Shown here: one piece after another, positions 11,469 through 25,800 of the stretch
Layout of the letters: each line of letters starts with the position of its first letter
Position numbering within the stretch: position 1 is the first letter of the stretch
From: Nicotiana tabacum
Lineage: Eukaryota > Streptophyta > Magnoliopsida > Solanales > Solanaceae
Assembly (NCBI RefSeq): GCF_000715075.1
Contig: NC_134102.1
Coordinates: 108,698,001 to 108,762,000, forward strand
Direction: 5' to 3'
Length of the DNA: 64,000 bases
Program-made: the position numbers and the translations under genes
Notes under the pieces: generated by a model
What the model was told of the DNA's origin: nothing
What the model saw: the letters and a program-made list of their open reading frames with translations, nothing else
Database searches by the model: none

Positions 11469-13476
11469 TGTAACGACGCGACCAGTCATTTTAGGAAGTA
11501 GCGCCCCGTTCGGTGGCATAAGGTCTCAAGAATCTTCGTAATGTGTATTATGACTTGTGTGTGTGGTCGAGATTGGTTTTTGGATGATTCGAAAATTAAT
11601 TGAAAGAACAATTCTTATTTTTGAAGCTTAAATGAAAAGAGTTGACCGGAGTTTGACCTTTGAGCAAACGACTCCAGAATAGAATTTTGATGATTTCAAC
11701 AGTATCGTATGGTGATTTTGGACTTAGGCGTGCGTCCGGATTTGAATTTGGAGGTCCGTAGTGTAATTTGAATCATTTCGGCAAAAATTGGAAAGTTGAA
11801 ATTTTAGAAGATTGACAGGTTTGACCGAGAGTTGACCTTGGTGATATCGGGGTTGGAATGTGATTCCGAGAGTTGGATTAGCTCTGTTATGTCATTTGGA
11901 ACTTGTGTGCAAAATTTGACGTCATTCTAGGTTGATTTGATATCTTTCGACACGAGTTTTAGAAGTTGGAAGATTTGGAAGTTCATAAGTTTGATTCGTT
12001 GTGCGATTCATAATTTTGACGTTGTTTGATGTGATTTTAGGCCTCGACTAAGTTCGTAACGTGACGTATTGGTATATTTGGTTGAGGTCCTGGGGACCTC
12101 GGGTGGATTTCGGATGGTTAACGGATCAGATTTTGGACTTTAGAAATACTGAGGAGTTCTGGACTAGTGCCATCACACCTGCGATGGATTTGGTCGTAGG
12201 TGCGCAGTCACATAAGCGAGTAAGTAGCCGCAGAAGCAAATGGGAAGGATTAGGGCAAAGGTCGTAGGTGCGATGTTATTTTCCACACTTGCGTGATCGC
12301 AGAAACGGTGTCTGGGGACGCATAAGCGAGGTAAGAGAAGAAGCCCCTTTGCCGCTCGCATATGTGTTTGCACAGAAGCGGACTTTCTGCCGCTGGTGCA
12401 ATGGGTTCAACTGGCAGTGGACTCCGCAGAAGCGACGCTTGTGTCGCAGAAGCGACATCGCAGGCGTGCAAATTGTTTCGCATGTGCGATTCTGGGCAGA
12501 AACATAAAGGATGGAAGTTAGTCATTTTTCATTATTTTAGTTGAGTGGAAGCCTCGGTTTGGGCGATTCTGGAAGGATTCCTCATGAGTTTGGTTTGGGT
12601 AACTATTCTATATCCGATATTAGTTGTATATCATAATTAAATGGTTATTTTCATCATTTATTAATGAATCAAATTGAAGAAATTGAGAAATCTGCATAAT
12701 CCTTCAAAAATGTAAAATGGAGATTTGAAGGGCGATTCGTTATCGGAATTTGGTAATTCTTGTGTGGTTTAACTCTTTATCGAATGGGTGTTCGGATTTT
12801 ATAACTTTGGTCGAGTTCTGAGGTGCGGGTCCGGGGTTTGATATTTGGATTGACTTTTAGTTCTTGTTAAAGATTGAAGCTTTATTATCCAGAATTATTT
12901 TCTATGAGTTTTGTTTATGAATTGAAGTTATTTTGGTTAGATCTGAGCCGTCTAGAGGGTGTTTCACTCGAGAATGTCATTTTAGAGTAACGGTCTAGCT
13001 TATTTGAGGTAAGTATCTTGCCTAACTTTGTGTGGGGGAACTACCCCTTAGGATTTGAGTCTTTGTGCTAATTGTGTCATGTGAAGGCCGACTACGCGAG
13101 GTGACGAGTACGTGCTCGGACTTATTTGTGGAAATTTGACCATCTAGTGCTTTTTGGTTCTTATGTCAATTAAATATGAAGTTGTTTTGACATGTTAAAT
13201 TTCCTCATTTACTAAATTAACACTCACGTGTCTTAATTGGAATTAATTTCTTCATGTTCTACCCTTATTGTCGATTAAACCCTTATGTGCCTCTTGTTGC
13301 CCCCTTTTATCGTCATGCTATCTTTTCCGTAATTGCTTAACCTTAATTGAAATCATTATTATTTCTTCTGTAATTGCCTAGCCTTAATTGAAGTTTGTTA
13401 TCCCTTTCATTGTTGACGTATTCTTATTTGGGGTCATTGATTCATGCTATCTCTCTTGTCATCGAATTGCACTTTC
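11469..13476 (+). repeat. LTR 2 of gypsy element 2, left part
   Basis: Starts TGTAACGACGCG and aligns with LTR 1 from its first base. It is cut at about 13476 by a minus-strand gypsy insertion and resumes at about 32467. Bases 12150-12500 hold the same GCAGAAGCG-type array as LTR 1. Confidence 0.85.
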
Positions 13477-15342
13477 GTCGAACACCCCTAAGCATGTGTC
13501 TAAGATATAAACATGAATTAAGGGTAGGTCATGAATAATATTTGTCAATAAACTGTTGAATTACATGAATAACATATGTGAGGAAAACATGTCCAAAAGA
13601 CATATATACATGTATATGCAAAATACGGTAGGGCGAGCCGGCAAGACTACTATAGACAACTATATATCCAAAACAGGAAGCCGACAAGGCCACATACTAT
13701 CCAACTATACATGACTGTCTACAGACCTCTAATAGAGTGTACAACTGTATAAAGGACGGGTCTGGACCCCGTCGTACCCATATCAACATACCAAAAATAG
13801 CATACCAAAACTAGTAACAGCTCTGGATCAAGTGGAGCACACCAACTCTCGCTGATCAAAGATCCTAAAAAGGGGGACCGTCAGCCTATCTACCTGCACC
13901 TGCGGGCATGAAACGTAGCGTCCCCAGGCAAAAAGGGACGTCAGTACGAATAATGTACCGAGTATGTAAGGCATGAAAATCAGTACATAAAAGACATAAA
14001 AGAAACATGGGATAAAGGAATCCATCTGTATGTCTAAATAATTATGTAAATCCTGAAATATTTATAAGTTCATGCATGTGCGTATAAATGTCGTATCATG
14101 CATAGGTATATGTGTACATAACATCATCAAGACTCTGAAGGCATCCCATCATATCATCTCGTTCTATGTGGTCGAAATCATCAACGTATATCAACTGATC
14201 AGGTGGTGGTGCATATATAACGTTGTAACCTTTTCCCATATCCCATATATATATATAACATACATGTATATAACGCCATCTGGTCATGGGTCAATGTACA
14301 TGTATAAATGAATGAAATGCATAAGAAGTAAGTTAATAAGATTTCTCGGAACGTCATAAGATCAATATGTCTTCGGATAAACTTTATCAATTATGCATTT
14401 TTCTTAGACCCATGAACAGAAGATATAATAATAAGACACATGGGAACTCAAGGACATAGGTACCCCTATTGCTTCTATGAATAGAAACATTTATGAAAGT
14501 TGTGTGTTTGATCGTTTCATTTGTATCATATGGGTCATGCCAAAAAGAAAGAAAGGATAGCCTTAACATACCTGAGCTGATTCTCTTAACAATCCTTCTA
14601 ACCCACGTCTTTTGCGAAAAATACGTAACGGCGGACCGAAGTAGGGAAAAATCCGTATGATATTCTTGAGAAAGATGTGCTCCCTTAGAATTTCAAGTCA
14701 CGCTGCTTATAGCATTTTGTGGGTCGTATGAATACTTTTGTGGCTTTCCCATCCATTACTTAGCAAATATAAGTGTGATGTAGAAAGATTTCTTAATCAA
14801 AGTGGTGGGGCCCACTTTTTATGGATTCTTGCCAAAGAGTCCCCTAAATAAGCCACCTAGCCACATATGCCAAAGAGTCACCATTAGGACTTTGATCCAT
14901 TTTTCACTTGCTGCCACGTGGGGGTAGTGTTCTCCCCCCCCCCCCCAATATTTATCCAAAATTTTCTAATTACCTTGTTAATCTCTCAATAAAATCAATA
15001 ATTAACCCATTACCTACATAATTAAGAATTATCTCAAATTACTTACAATACTAATCACTTTTAACACACCTAATATACCTTACTATCATGGTCATGTAGT
15101 ACTTTATATGGAACTAGCCCATAAATACGGAGTATTATAGTTTGGACCGTATTTTATCCCAAATTGACAACCTTCAACGAAACACATTTCTTTGATTTGT
15201 TTACCCTATAACCTTCACGGTACATACTTATCACTTGTTACAAATAACATAAATACTTATAACTTCAAAAATAATCTCATTCCCGAGCTTACGTCGATTA
15301 ACTTACGGCGAAACTTTAACGTACGAAATGCGGGATATAACA
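13477..15342 (-). repeat. 3' LTR of gypsy element 3 (outer end truncated)
   Basis: Aligns with 30589-32466 over its whole length, from GTCGAAYACCCCTAAGC to GCGGGATRTAACA. On the minus strand it starts TGTTATATCCCGC. It lacks the last roughly 50 bp present in the other LTR. A 14-base C run lies at about 14934-14947. Confidence 0.85.
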
Positions 15343-15579
15343 TCCTTCCCCCCTTAGAAACATCCGTCCTCGAATGTTTAACTCCCCGGGATCTATATAA
15401 ATTTTTGGCAGAGTCACCTTTGTAACAGAACTACTACCAACCCTTCCTATAGAAAACTCAATAATCCAATGCCACATAGAGCCACAATCATCATTAACGA
15501 CAATAGCCTCACACGACCAATGACAATAACTAACACAGGAATCCATACACGCGCCTTAAGGTTGTGAAGTATCAGTTGG

Positions 15580-18500
15580 ATCTTTCTCTGGAAGAGGAAA
15601 CAAGTGGGGATACCTAGACTTCATGTCTTCTTCGGCTTCCCAAGTTATTTCTTCCACATTATTATTTCTCTAAAGTACTTTCACCGAAGCTACGTCTTTA
15701 GTCCTCAATCTCCGAACCTGTCTATCTAGTATAGCAATGGGAGTTTCCTCATATGATAGTTTCTTTGTGACCTGAACATCATCAACTGACATGACTCTAT
15801 AAGGATCTCTGATATATTTACGGAGCATAGACACATGAAAGACTGGATGTACATACTCCAAGTCACAAGGCAAGTCTAACTGATATGCTACCTGGACTAC
15901 CTTGTGTATGATCTTATATGGTCCAATGTACCGAAGGCTAAATTTTCCTTTCTTATCGAACCTCATAACGCCTTTCATTGGTGATAACTTTAGGAATACC
16001 CAGTCGTCAACCTAAAACTCCAAGTCTCATCGTCGATTATCCACATAAGACTTCTGACGGCTTTGAGCTGCTAATAGCCTTTCCTGTATAAGCTTAATCT
16101 TCTTGATTGCCTATTGTACCAACTCTGGTCCTACTAACTTAGTTTCCCCAACATCGAACCATCATATAGGAGACCTACACTTCCGTCTGTAAAGAGCTTC
16201 GTATGGAACCATCTGAATACTATAATGATAGCTATCGTATGGAACCATCTGAATACGCGAACTCAATAAGCGGCATATGATCATCCCAGCTACCCTTGAA
16301 GTCTATCACACAATCCCGTAACATATCCTTCAGTGTCTGAATAGTACGCTCAGCTTGTCCGTCTGTCTGAGGGTGAAATGGTGTACTAAGACTTACCTGA
16401 GTCCCCAATCCTTTTTGGAAGGACCTCCAGAAATTAGCTGTAAACTGAGCACCTCTATCTGAGATAAAAGATATAGAGACACCATGAAGTAGTACTATCT
16501 CCTTAATATAAAGCCTTGCATAATCCACTGCGAAATATGTAGTCCTAACGGGTAGAAAATGGGCTGATTTTGTAAGTCTATCAACAATCACCCATATAGA
16601 ATCGAACTTACGTTAGGTACGCGGTAAGCCTATGACGAAATCCATATTTATTACTTCCCACTTCTAAGTCAGAATCTCTATAGCCTGCAATAATCCATCG
16701 GTTTTTGATGCTCAATCTTAACCTACAGACAGTTAGGGCACTGAGCAACAAACTTTGCTATATCCTTTTTCATTCGGTCCCTGATATCATGATACATCTT
16801 TGTTGCTCCTGGATGGACAGAATAACGAGAATAGTGAGTCTCTCCCATAACCAGCCGGCGCAGGCCTGCAATATTAGGGACACATAATCATCCTCGATAT
16901 CTAAGGACTCCATCTCTTGTAATCTCAAATGGTGTCTTATCCTTCTGAGGGGTTGTATCCCTATAATGAGCTAACACGGGATCCTCGTACTGGCGTTCCT
17001 TCACTTCAGTTACTAAAGAGGATGTTGTCCTATCCTGAATAGTAACTCCAGTATCACCTGAGTCCAGTAATCGAACTCCAAGACTATCTAGATGATAAAT
17101 ATCATGGGTTATCCCCTCTTCTCTGGTTGTAAATATGATAGGCTACCCATAGATCTACGAATGAGGGCATCGGCTACTACATTCGCCTTCCCTGGATGGT
17201 ATAAAATATCAACGCCATAGTCTTTCAGTAGCTCCAACCATCTCCTTTGACGTAAATTCAATTCCTTTTGCTTGAAGATATACTGAAGGCTTTTATGATC
17301 CGTATAGATATCAACATGAATGCCATACAAATAGTGCCTCCACATCTTTAGTACATGAATCACTGCGGCTAACTCTAGATCGTGGGTCGGCTAATTCTTC
17401 TCGTGCTTTCTTAGTTGTCTAGAAGAATAAGCTACAACCTTACCATGCTGCATCAGTGCACAACCCAATCCAAAACCCTAAGCGCCACAATAGATAGCAT
17501 AACCATCGGTTTCCTCTGGGAGTGTTAGAACCGGTGCTGAAATTAGTCTATCCTTTAATGCCAGGAAACTCTGTTCGCAAGCATCGGTCCATTGAAACTT
17601 AGCTCCCTTCTGAGTCAACTTTGTCAATGGTGCTGAAAGAGAAGAAAATTCCTCTATGAACTTCAGTCGGTGTCATAGGTATAGGCCAAGTCTTTACTGC
17701 CTCAATCTTTTGTGTATCAACCCAGATACCTTCACCTGAAATAATATGCCCAAGGAAAGCTACAGAATTCAACCAGATTTCACATTTAGAGAATTTTGCA
17801 TACAACTTCCCTTTTTGTAGAACTCTGAGCACAATACGCAAATGATATGCATGATCAGTCTCTGAACGAGAATACATCAATATATCATCAATAAATACAA
17901 TCACGAACAGATCTAGAAAGGGTCTGAACACAAGGTTCATCAAATCCATGAATACTGCTGGGGCAATGGTCAAACCGAATGACATAACACAAAACTCAAA
18001 GTGCCCGTATCTAGTCCTGAATGCTGTCTTTGGAATATCTTTCTCCTTAACCCTTAACCTGATGGTACCCGGACCACAAGTCTATCTTTGAGAATCACTT
18101 GGCACCTTGCAACTGATCAAATAAATCATCAATCCTCGGGAGCGGGTACTTATTCTTGATCATCACCTTATTCAACTGTTTATAATCAATATACATCCAC
18201 AAGGAACCATCTTTCTTCCTCACAAATAACACAGGTGCTCCTGACGGTGATGTACTAGGTCTGATAAAGCCTTATTCAAGCAATTCCCTTAGTTGTTCCT
18301 TCAACTCTCTCAGCTCTACAGATGCCATTTTATAAGGAGGAATAGATATTGGTTGAGTATCTGGTAATAGGTCAATAGCAAACTCAATTTCTCGCTCTGA
18401 CGGAAGACCCGGAAGCTCATCAGGGAAAACATCGGGAAACTCATTAACCACGGGGATAGACTGAACGACTGGTGACTCTACTTTAATATCCTGAACTCGA

Positions 18501-18811
18501 ACTAAGTGATAAATATAGCCCTTTCTAATCATCTTCCCTGCCTTGAGATAGGAAATAAACCTACCTCTCGGCAATGCCGTATTACCTTTCCACTCAAAAG
18601 CAGGCTCCCCTGAAAACTGGAATGGAACCATCTTTGATCTACAATCAACATTGGCATAACAAGAATCCAACCAATCTATACCCAGTATAACATCAAATTC
18701 TACCATATTTAATTCAATTAGGTCTACTACTGTAGATTGACTATGAACTACTACTGTACAATCTCTATATACCTTCCTAGCTATCACTGGATCCCCAACA
18801 GGTGTGGACAC
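15580..18811 (-). pseudogene. Gypsy element 3 pol: PR end, RT, RNase H, IN, chromodomain
   Basis: Read on the minus strand: end of protease and pre-RT (18811-18272, [20 protein letters not shown]); RT (about 18270-17650, with an intact [11 protein letters not shown] at about 17865-17900, the catalytic aspartates of the family); RNase H (17363-17109, [11 protein letters not shown] and [12 protein letters not shown]); integrase core (16591-16232, with [32 protein letters not shown]); then the integrase C-terminus and chromodomain (15978-15580, RQVRRLRTKD, then a WRNNNVEEITWEAEEDM-like run in a neighbouring frame). Stops and frameshifts separate these blocks, so it is not functional. Conservation of the RT site and integrase acidic residues shows that it decayed less than the element at 1-3239. 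Confidence 0.9.
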
Positions 18812-19964
18812 CTAAAAAGGTTTAACCAACTCAGGTTCTATTCCAATCTTACTAGCAACCAACGGAGTAACATATGATAAGGTGGAACCTGGGTCAATCA
18901 ATGCATATACATCATATGAGGATACTAATAATATACCTGTAACAACATCAGGTGATGACTCATGATCCTGTCGACCTGCTAATGAATAATTACGGTTCTG
19001 AGGACTACTCGAGCTAGATGCTCCACCTATGCCTCTACCACGACCGATTGGTTCTTGTGAACCTTGCCCAGGGGGGCGTACTAATGATGACGAACCAGCT
19101 ACAAATCCCGCTGGCTGAACTATGCTTGCACCACCTTTTGTCGGACAATCTCTCATAACGTGGCCTGGATAACCACAAGTATAACAAACACCTAGCCCCA
19201 TACGGCATTGCTCGGCATGCTGCTTACCACACTGAGCACATCATGGCAAGGGTGGCCTTAGCTGACTTGACTCACCCCTATACTGAGAACTTGATGCCCT
19301 GGAATTCTGACTAGGCCTTGAATATGTGGAACGATCAAATCTCTTATCGGCAAACTGAGGAGGTGTGCTAGCCGATGGCTGGGCTGGATACCTCGGGTAT
19401 TGTTGTCTCTGACCACCTCGAAACTCACCAGAAGGACCCGAAGATCTCGCTCTCTTACTCTGGCCCCTATCATGCTCACGATCTTCCCTCTGCTTCTGTT
19501 TATGCTCCTCTACACCTTTAGCGTATGCCTGAATACGAGAAATATCCATGCCTGGCTGAAGTGAGACCGACATACCGTCGTTAAGCAGGTGTGACTCCAA
19601 TCCCACCACGAACTGGTGAACTCGATCCTCCATCTTAGATACAATAGTGGGAGCATACCTAGCCAAAGAATCAAACTGAAGATTGTACTCTCGAACGCTC
19701 GTGTTACCCAATAGAAGGGTCAAAAACCTATCAACTCTGGCTCGTCTAAGCTCTGGTGGTAGATAATGACGAAGAAAAGCCTCTGCAGACTCTTGTCATA
19801 CCACTGGAGGGGCATCCTCACCTCTGGACAACTCCCAAGACTCGTACCAATTAACTGCAACACCTTGAAGTCTATAGGAAGCTAGCTCAACTGACTCAGT
19901 CGTAGTGGCCTTCATTACCTTCAAAGTCCTCTGCATCCTATCGATAAATACCTGAGGGTCTTCG
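18812..19964 (-). pseudogene. Gypsy element 3 gag and protease start
   Basis: Minus-strand gag: capsid C-terminal part from 19964 to about 19560 (SVREYNLQFDSLARYAP, HQFVVGLESHLLN), a basic/serine-rich linker (19530-19260), a CCHC zinc knuckle (CYTCGYPGHVMRDC, about 19185-19140), and the start of the aspartic protease (ALIDPGSTLSYVTP, about 18905-18860). An in-frame stop at about 18812 separates this from the following pol block. The upstream part of gag lies beyond the inserted element, at 30237-30520. Confidence 0.88.
19960..19964. repeat. Target-site duplication, left copy (element 4)
   Basis: CTTCG here and CTTCG at 30232-30236 flank the LTR element between them exactly. The gag reading of element 3 resumes on the far side, confirming the insertion. 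Confidence 0.9.
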
Positions 19965-22848
19965 TGTCATGACCAAAAATCCGTTAAAGTTCGTGATGGC
20001 GCCGGACACCACGGTCAAGCAAGCCAACACTAAATAGTTAATTAAATTCTCATTTTAGTATTTCTGAAAACATAAATTCCCTTCAATTAAATAGTAAAGA
20101 TAGAACTCATAGAGTAAGTGTTAAATATTTTTAGCAACTAAATTTCTAAACAATTCATAACCACTCCCAAAACCCGGTGTCACAAGTGCATGAGCAACTA
20201 CTAGAGAGTTAACTCAGAAGGAGACTCTATTGGCTGTGGATCGTAATATAGAATGCAGCTCACCTACGTCCCCACATTTTTAACCACACCTCTGCGCCCA
20301 CAAGGCCGATAGACATATCTATACCTGCACAATAAAAATGTGCAGCAAGTGTAGCATGAGTATATAAACAACGTGTACCCAGTAAGTATCAAGCCTAACT
20401 TCAAAGAGGTAGTGACAAGAGGTCGTCTTTGACACTCACTAAGGGTCAATAACACTAAATAAAATAAAAATAGCAATATCCAAATCGACATGATTTATAG
20501 AATTAACAATAATTTTCTTTAACTAGCAGAAATAATTAAATTCCTTCAAATGCGACAATTTCCAATTTATTAATTAACTTCACAAGCAGCAATAAAATAT
20601 AAAAGTATCGTGTAATTTTTATTATTAGACACAATTTCTGCCGAGGTCGTACGGCCCGATCCAGAGCGTCGTGTACACTGCCGAGGGACGTGCGATGCGA
20701 TCCATAGATGCATCTATACTGCCGAGGCTTTCGGCCCACTCCACAAGAAAGGAGGACATTTTCTTATGTACCTCCGGAATGAGAGTATGTTTATTATAAG
20801 ATTTATTTGAGAGGATGAACAATTTCTTTTAACAATTAGTTAATTTAAACCGAAAATTAAGCATATGAGATTTCCATCTTTTAATATCTTTCCCTAAAAA
20901 TTCACAATATATTTCTAATAATTTAATTAAATAAGGAATACAATTTACACGTGTAATTCATGATTTGAGTCCTAAACTACCCGGACTTTAGCATAAATAG
21001 TAGCTAACAGACTCTCATCACCTTGTGCGTACGTAGCCACCACACTTAGCAATAATTATTAATTTAATCACCTATGGGGTAAATTCCCCCTTACAAGGTT
21101 AGCCAAGAGACTTACCTTGTCTCAATGCCCACTTCCGATCACAATGTCGTGTAAAAATCCCAATTCGGTGCCGAAAATCCGAAACTATCCAAAGGTTATA
21201 TGAAATAATTAATACATGTTCAAAAATTTGAAATTAGACTATTAAATTAATTACCCAACTCAAAATGGTAAAATTTCTAAATTTCACCCCGGGTCCACGT
21301 GCCCGGATTCCAGAAACCTTTGGAGGAAATCGTTACACATAACCCCAAGAACTCAAATATACCATTTCCATCCAATTTCATAGCCATTTTCCTAGTTAAA
21401 ATCCAAAAATACCAATTCTAGGTTTTTCTTCAAAATCCCAAATTTCAACAAATTTTCATGTCTAAATCCGTGTATAATCCTGCTATGTAATTCACAACTA
21501 GTAGAAATCACTTACCTCATGCTTATGATGAAATCCACTCTTCAAAAGCTCCAAAAATCGCCCTAAGCCGTGTGAAAAATAGGTGAAATGAACTCAAACC
21601 CCGCTTAAAAAACGTTTTGCCCAGCCCAGGTCTGCCATTCTTCGCGTTCGCGACCAAAGCCTCGCGTTCACGAAGGCCAAAGGTTTCTCACCAAAATTTC
21701 CTCTTTGCGTTCGCATCATACCGGTCACGTTCGCTAAGTCCATCTACCCAGACCCCTCGCATTCACGTTCGCGTTCCCCTCTATGCATTCGTGTAGGCCA
21801 AATGGCCTTAGGCCCAGCTCATCATTTCTTCTTTGCATTCGCGTCGCATTGGCCGCATTCGGGAAGGCTTGCCCAGCTCTTGCCTCGCGTTCGTTTCCAC
21901 CTCCTCGCGTTCGTGAAGGCCAAACCAACAGCCCCCTAGATTTCCTCTTCGCGAATACAGGACTCCCTTCGCGTTCGCGAAGAAGGAAACCAGACACCAG
22001 CAACAGCAGTTTCAAAACAGCCCGAAATGATCCGAAAACCACCCCGAAACACACCGAGGCCCCTGGGACCCCGTCCAATCATACCAACCAGTCCCATAAC
22101 ATGACACAAACTTTCTTGAGACCTCAAATCATATCAAACAATATCGAAATCCTGAATCGCACCCCAATTCAAACTTAATGAACTTTGAAACTTCAAACTT
22201 CTACAATCGATGTCGAAACCTATCAAATCACGTCTGATTGTCCTCAAATTTTGCACACAAGTCACATTTGACATTACGGACCTACTCCAACTTCCGGAAT
22301 CGGATTCCGACCCCGATATCAAAAAGTCCACTTCCGGTCAAACTTCTCAAAAACCTTCAAATTTTTAACTTTAGCCAAATGACCTACGGACCTCCGAATC
22401 CACTTCCGGACGCGCTCCCAATACCAGAATTACCATACGGAGCTATTCCCAGAATCGGAATCCCAAACGGACATTGATAACATTGAAATGCACTTCAACC
22501 CAAATTTATGAAATTCTTCCAAAATGCCAACTTCCATAATAGGCGCCGAAATGTTCCCGGGTCATCCAAAACCCGATCCAGACATACGCCTAAGTCTGAA
22601 ATCATCATACGAACCTATTGGAACCTTCAAATCTTGATTCCGAGATCATTGTCTCAAAAATCCAACCTTAGTCAATTCTTCTGGCTTAAAGCTTCTGAAT
22701 GAGAACTTTCTTTCCAAATCAACTCTGAACTTCCGAAATTTTAATTCTAATCACGCGTACAAGTCATAATACCTGAAGTGAAGCTACTCATGGCCTCAAA
22801 CTGCTGAACGACGCGCTAGGGCTCAAAACGACCGGTCGGGTCGTTAGA
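19965..22848 (-). repeat. 3' LTR of LTR element 4
   Basis: From TGTCATGACC to GGTCGTTAGA in plus orientation; aligns along its length with 27286-30231. The inner terminus has TCTAAC on the minus strand instead of TGTAAT/TGTAAC, one substitution from a proper TG end. It contains a CG-rich array (about 21640-21990) of TTCGCGTTCGCGA-type words. Confidence 0.88.
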
Positions 22849-25800
22849 TTCTCTCCCACTTAAACATACGTTCGTCCTCGAACATGCTAAGAACTGCGCT
22901 GGAGTTGTTCGAAATCACTATTTAACACCTCGTGCACCTACCCGTGCTACCACAACTCAGTTGAGCATATTAGCTCGATCCAATCTCAAGATATTCCCTT
23001 TTATTTAGGAAAATAAGCCTTAGAGCCCAGTTCCAACATTCGGAATTCTCTGTAGGGCCTGCTTCTAACATACGAACAGTGTATCAATCACCACACAATG
23101 TACCAGAACATGACTACATACCTTTGCTAAATTCACACCATGCACCGCAACATTCACATGACCATAATAACATTCTCTGATCATAATAGCCAACATTCCC
23201 CGAATCTGATGCTCATCATGCACCTCATGACATATATATGTCTGGTTCCAACTCTTGCAACACCACCACGACGGAAGAGATGTGTAGAACTCATATCCAC
23301 CTACCGAATTACCATTTATGGAGTCTCTCCTCCTGACAAGAACCATTACCTCATTATGGACTGAATAACAATATTTACTCTTTAATATGTTTCGTATAAA
23401 ATCTGATCGTACTGATCCCAGGTCCAATAATCTCGTCTCACCCTAGTACAAGCTGCTCAGGCAACAAGCCATCTCAGATATGGCAAAAGCCTCGTATGAT
23501 GCCACAATGTGCTAACAAGCTATGAACTCGATTGCGATACGTAAGGAAAACGAACTCTGGAAAGAACTACTCAACCCACGTAACTAACTAGACGATCGAA
23601 AAGGCATTATTAACCTTCCTCAGAAAATGGGACACAAAACACACAAAATAGAATATAGGGGACTATACTTAACATCACACTGTTGCGGCGCAACCCGATC
23701 CAAACAACATACATGTGTCGGCATACCACCCGATCCATACATAAAAATCTATATAAGGAGATATTTACCGAGCTAGAATGCTCATTATTACAAAATACCT
23801 GAATATCGGCCACAAGCATGCTAAGTGCATAATACCATCCCTGGGGAGACAGATAGCGCCATACGCTTTAAAAGTCATGCACAACTAAGGTGTGATATAT
23901 GATCTGAATCTCGCGAGCCATCCTGCTCACACAATATCATCGCTATGCGGAATCTCAGCACATGTGAAATTTATCAAGTTGTTTCACGACTCACGCGGAA
24001 CAATATAGTATTATATGAAACGACATCCAACGTCCGAATACTCCCCCATAAGGAGCGCTATGCTAAAATGAACACATCCAGCATGATATAGAGCCCATAT
24101 TCATATTTATCCATCCACAGACCTCAAACCGATTCTGATCGCACCGTACTAGGCTAATAACCATTCAAGGATCCATAATAACCTTTTTTCCCACAACACA
24201 CAAGAACAGCCATCATAACCGAAACAAACTTCCACAGTCCGCAACCAAATGAACCGAGTGCCCTCTAGGCATAAATTCTTGAATTAGCGATATCGCCACA
24301 ATCTTCATACTTGGTTTCAATATTCACTCAATTAAGTGACTACATGTCACACTTATAAAATCTTCCCGTGGGACTTGCTCCCACGACCTTCCGCACATGA
24401 TAACAAGTCTGCACATCCATACCATCGGCCGCACAAATGCTGTAAAGCAAATCAAAAATTAGAAATCACTACTCAAAGCCTCTTACACAGGACACCGATC
24501 TCAGGCGATGCTAAAGACAATACCAGCTTACTCTAACCATCTGAGTCATTTCCCTCTCATCCGATCTCTTGACATTCTTGTCGACACCAAACTGCAACCT
24601 TGATCCTCAACTTCTGAATCCTATGTCGATCACTGCACTTAATCATGCCAATGCGCAAGAGTACAAGAATTTCATCATAACTCCTGAACCACTAATAGGG
24701 TAAACACTTCATCATATAGAAACCTTCTACTTAACAAATTTCAAGAGAACCCTTGCAACACGTGACTGAAATCTCATATCCACAGAAAATACCAACCTTA
24801 AGTAGTGGTCTAAACCATCATAACTCTTTCGGGATCCATCTACACATAACATGCCATAATACTTGAATTCCTCCAAATAAAATCAAATATGGCGGTCGTC
24901 AAGCCTCGCACGTACCGCCACAAATCACATGCATATCTCATTGCGATGAAGGAACTAATCATTGCCACCATCATGCCAATTCAACCATTGTTGGCCGACC
25001 CGTCCTTTTCCAATTTATTCTTAACTTGGCTTAGAAATAATAATAGCTCCAATCATTACATCACGAACCTAATTTCGTACTCATCCCGAGTGAACTTATT
25101 TCACGAGACCACGCTGTCCCAAATCCCACGAACCATCTCATACCCTCCTTGTGCGCATATTCGTGTCTTCAATTGGTATACCCATTCTGATAATTCCTCT
25201 ATGAGTCCGAAGTTATTTTTCTCCCATTCCTCCAATGCTACACCGCAGACCGAAGATAACATAGAACACTCCAATTCTCTTTCATAATCCGCTGCAAAAA
25301 CTCAATTCTTACCCATACCGTGGGCTTGAAATCCTTAGGCACCGCATTTTAACCTTTGGAATCCACTAGGACTATTGTTGAGAATCACCCACTCTGACTT
25401 GTTCCTAAATATGATCAAACTCCAATGCCCTGCTAGCACATGGACACCTTCTCAAAGAAGCACCCGGCCAAATCGCCTTCCTTGTACATCATATCAACAA
25501 AAAGCATAAACTCTAAGTCTTTCCAAAGCCTGAACATGAATCGATAAGGCCAAATATAGCACACATTCCCCAAATACTTTGATCAAATTACCAATGACAT
25601 TTTCTTTCCTTAGTTGTAATGACCCACCAATACATCGATAACCAGAAACCTCACAAATAGACAACCATGCAATCTAATTGTAGATGGTGGGGCTCTCCCA
25701 CTTAGCTTGAAGCTACAATTACATAACTCTGGAACCCACCAAGACTCCTTATTCCCCCATTGACACAATCTCGCATAATTGACCCACCAAATTCCCCTAA

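Noticed and set aside
14096..14390. Overlapping open frames on both strands around 14.1-14.4 kb and again at 31.0-31.4 kb
   Set aside because: They are the same stretch in the two LTRs of gypsy element 3, low-complexity and non-coding.
21640..21990. CRISPR-like or regulatory array of TTCGCG words
   Set aside because: Spacing is irregular, there are no unique spacers, and the block recurs in the sister LTR at 29010-29350, so it is LTR sequence.
24889..25287. Open frame of 132 codons on the plus strand within LTR element 4
   Set aside because: It opposes the element's orientation, has no recognisable domain, and its composition is that of non-coding repeat DNA.
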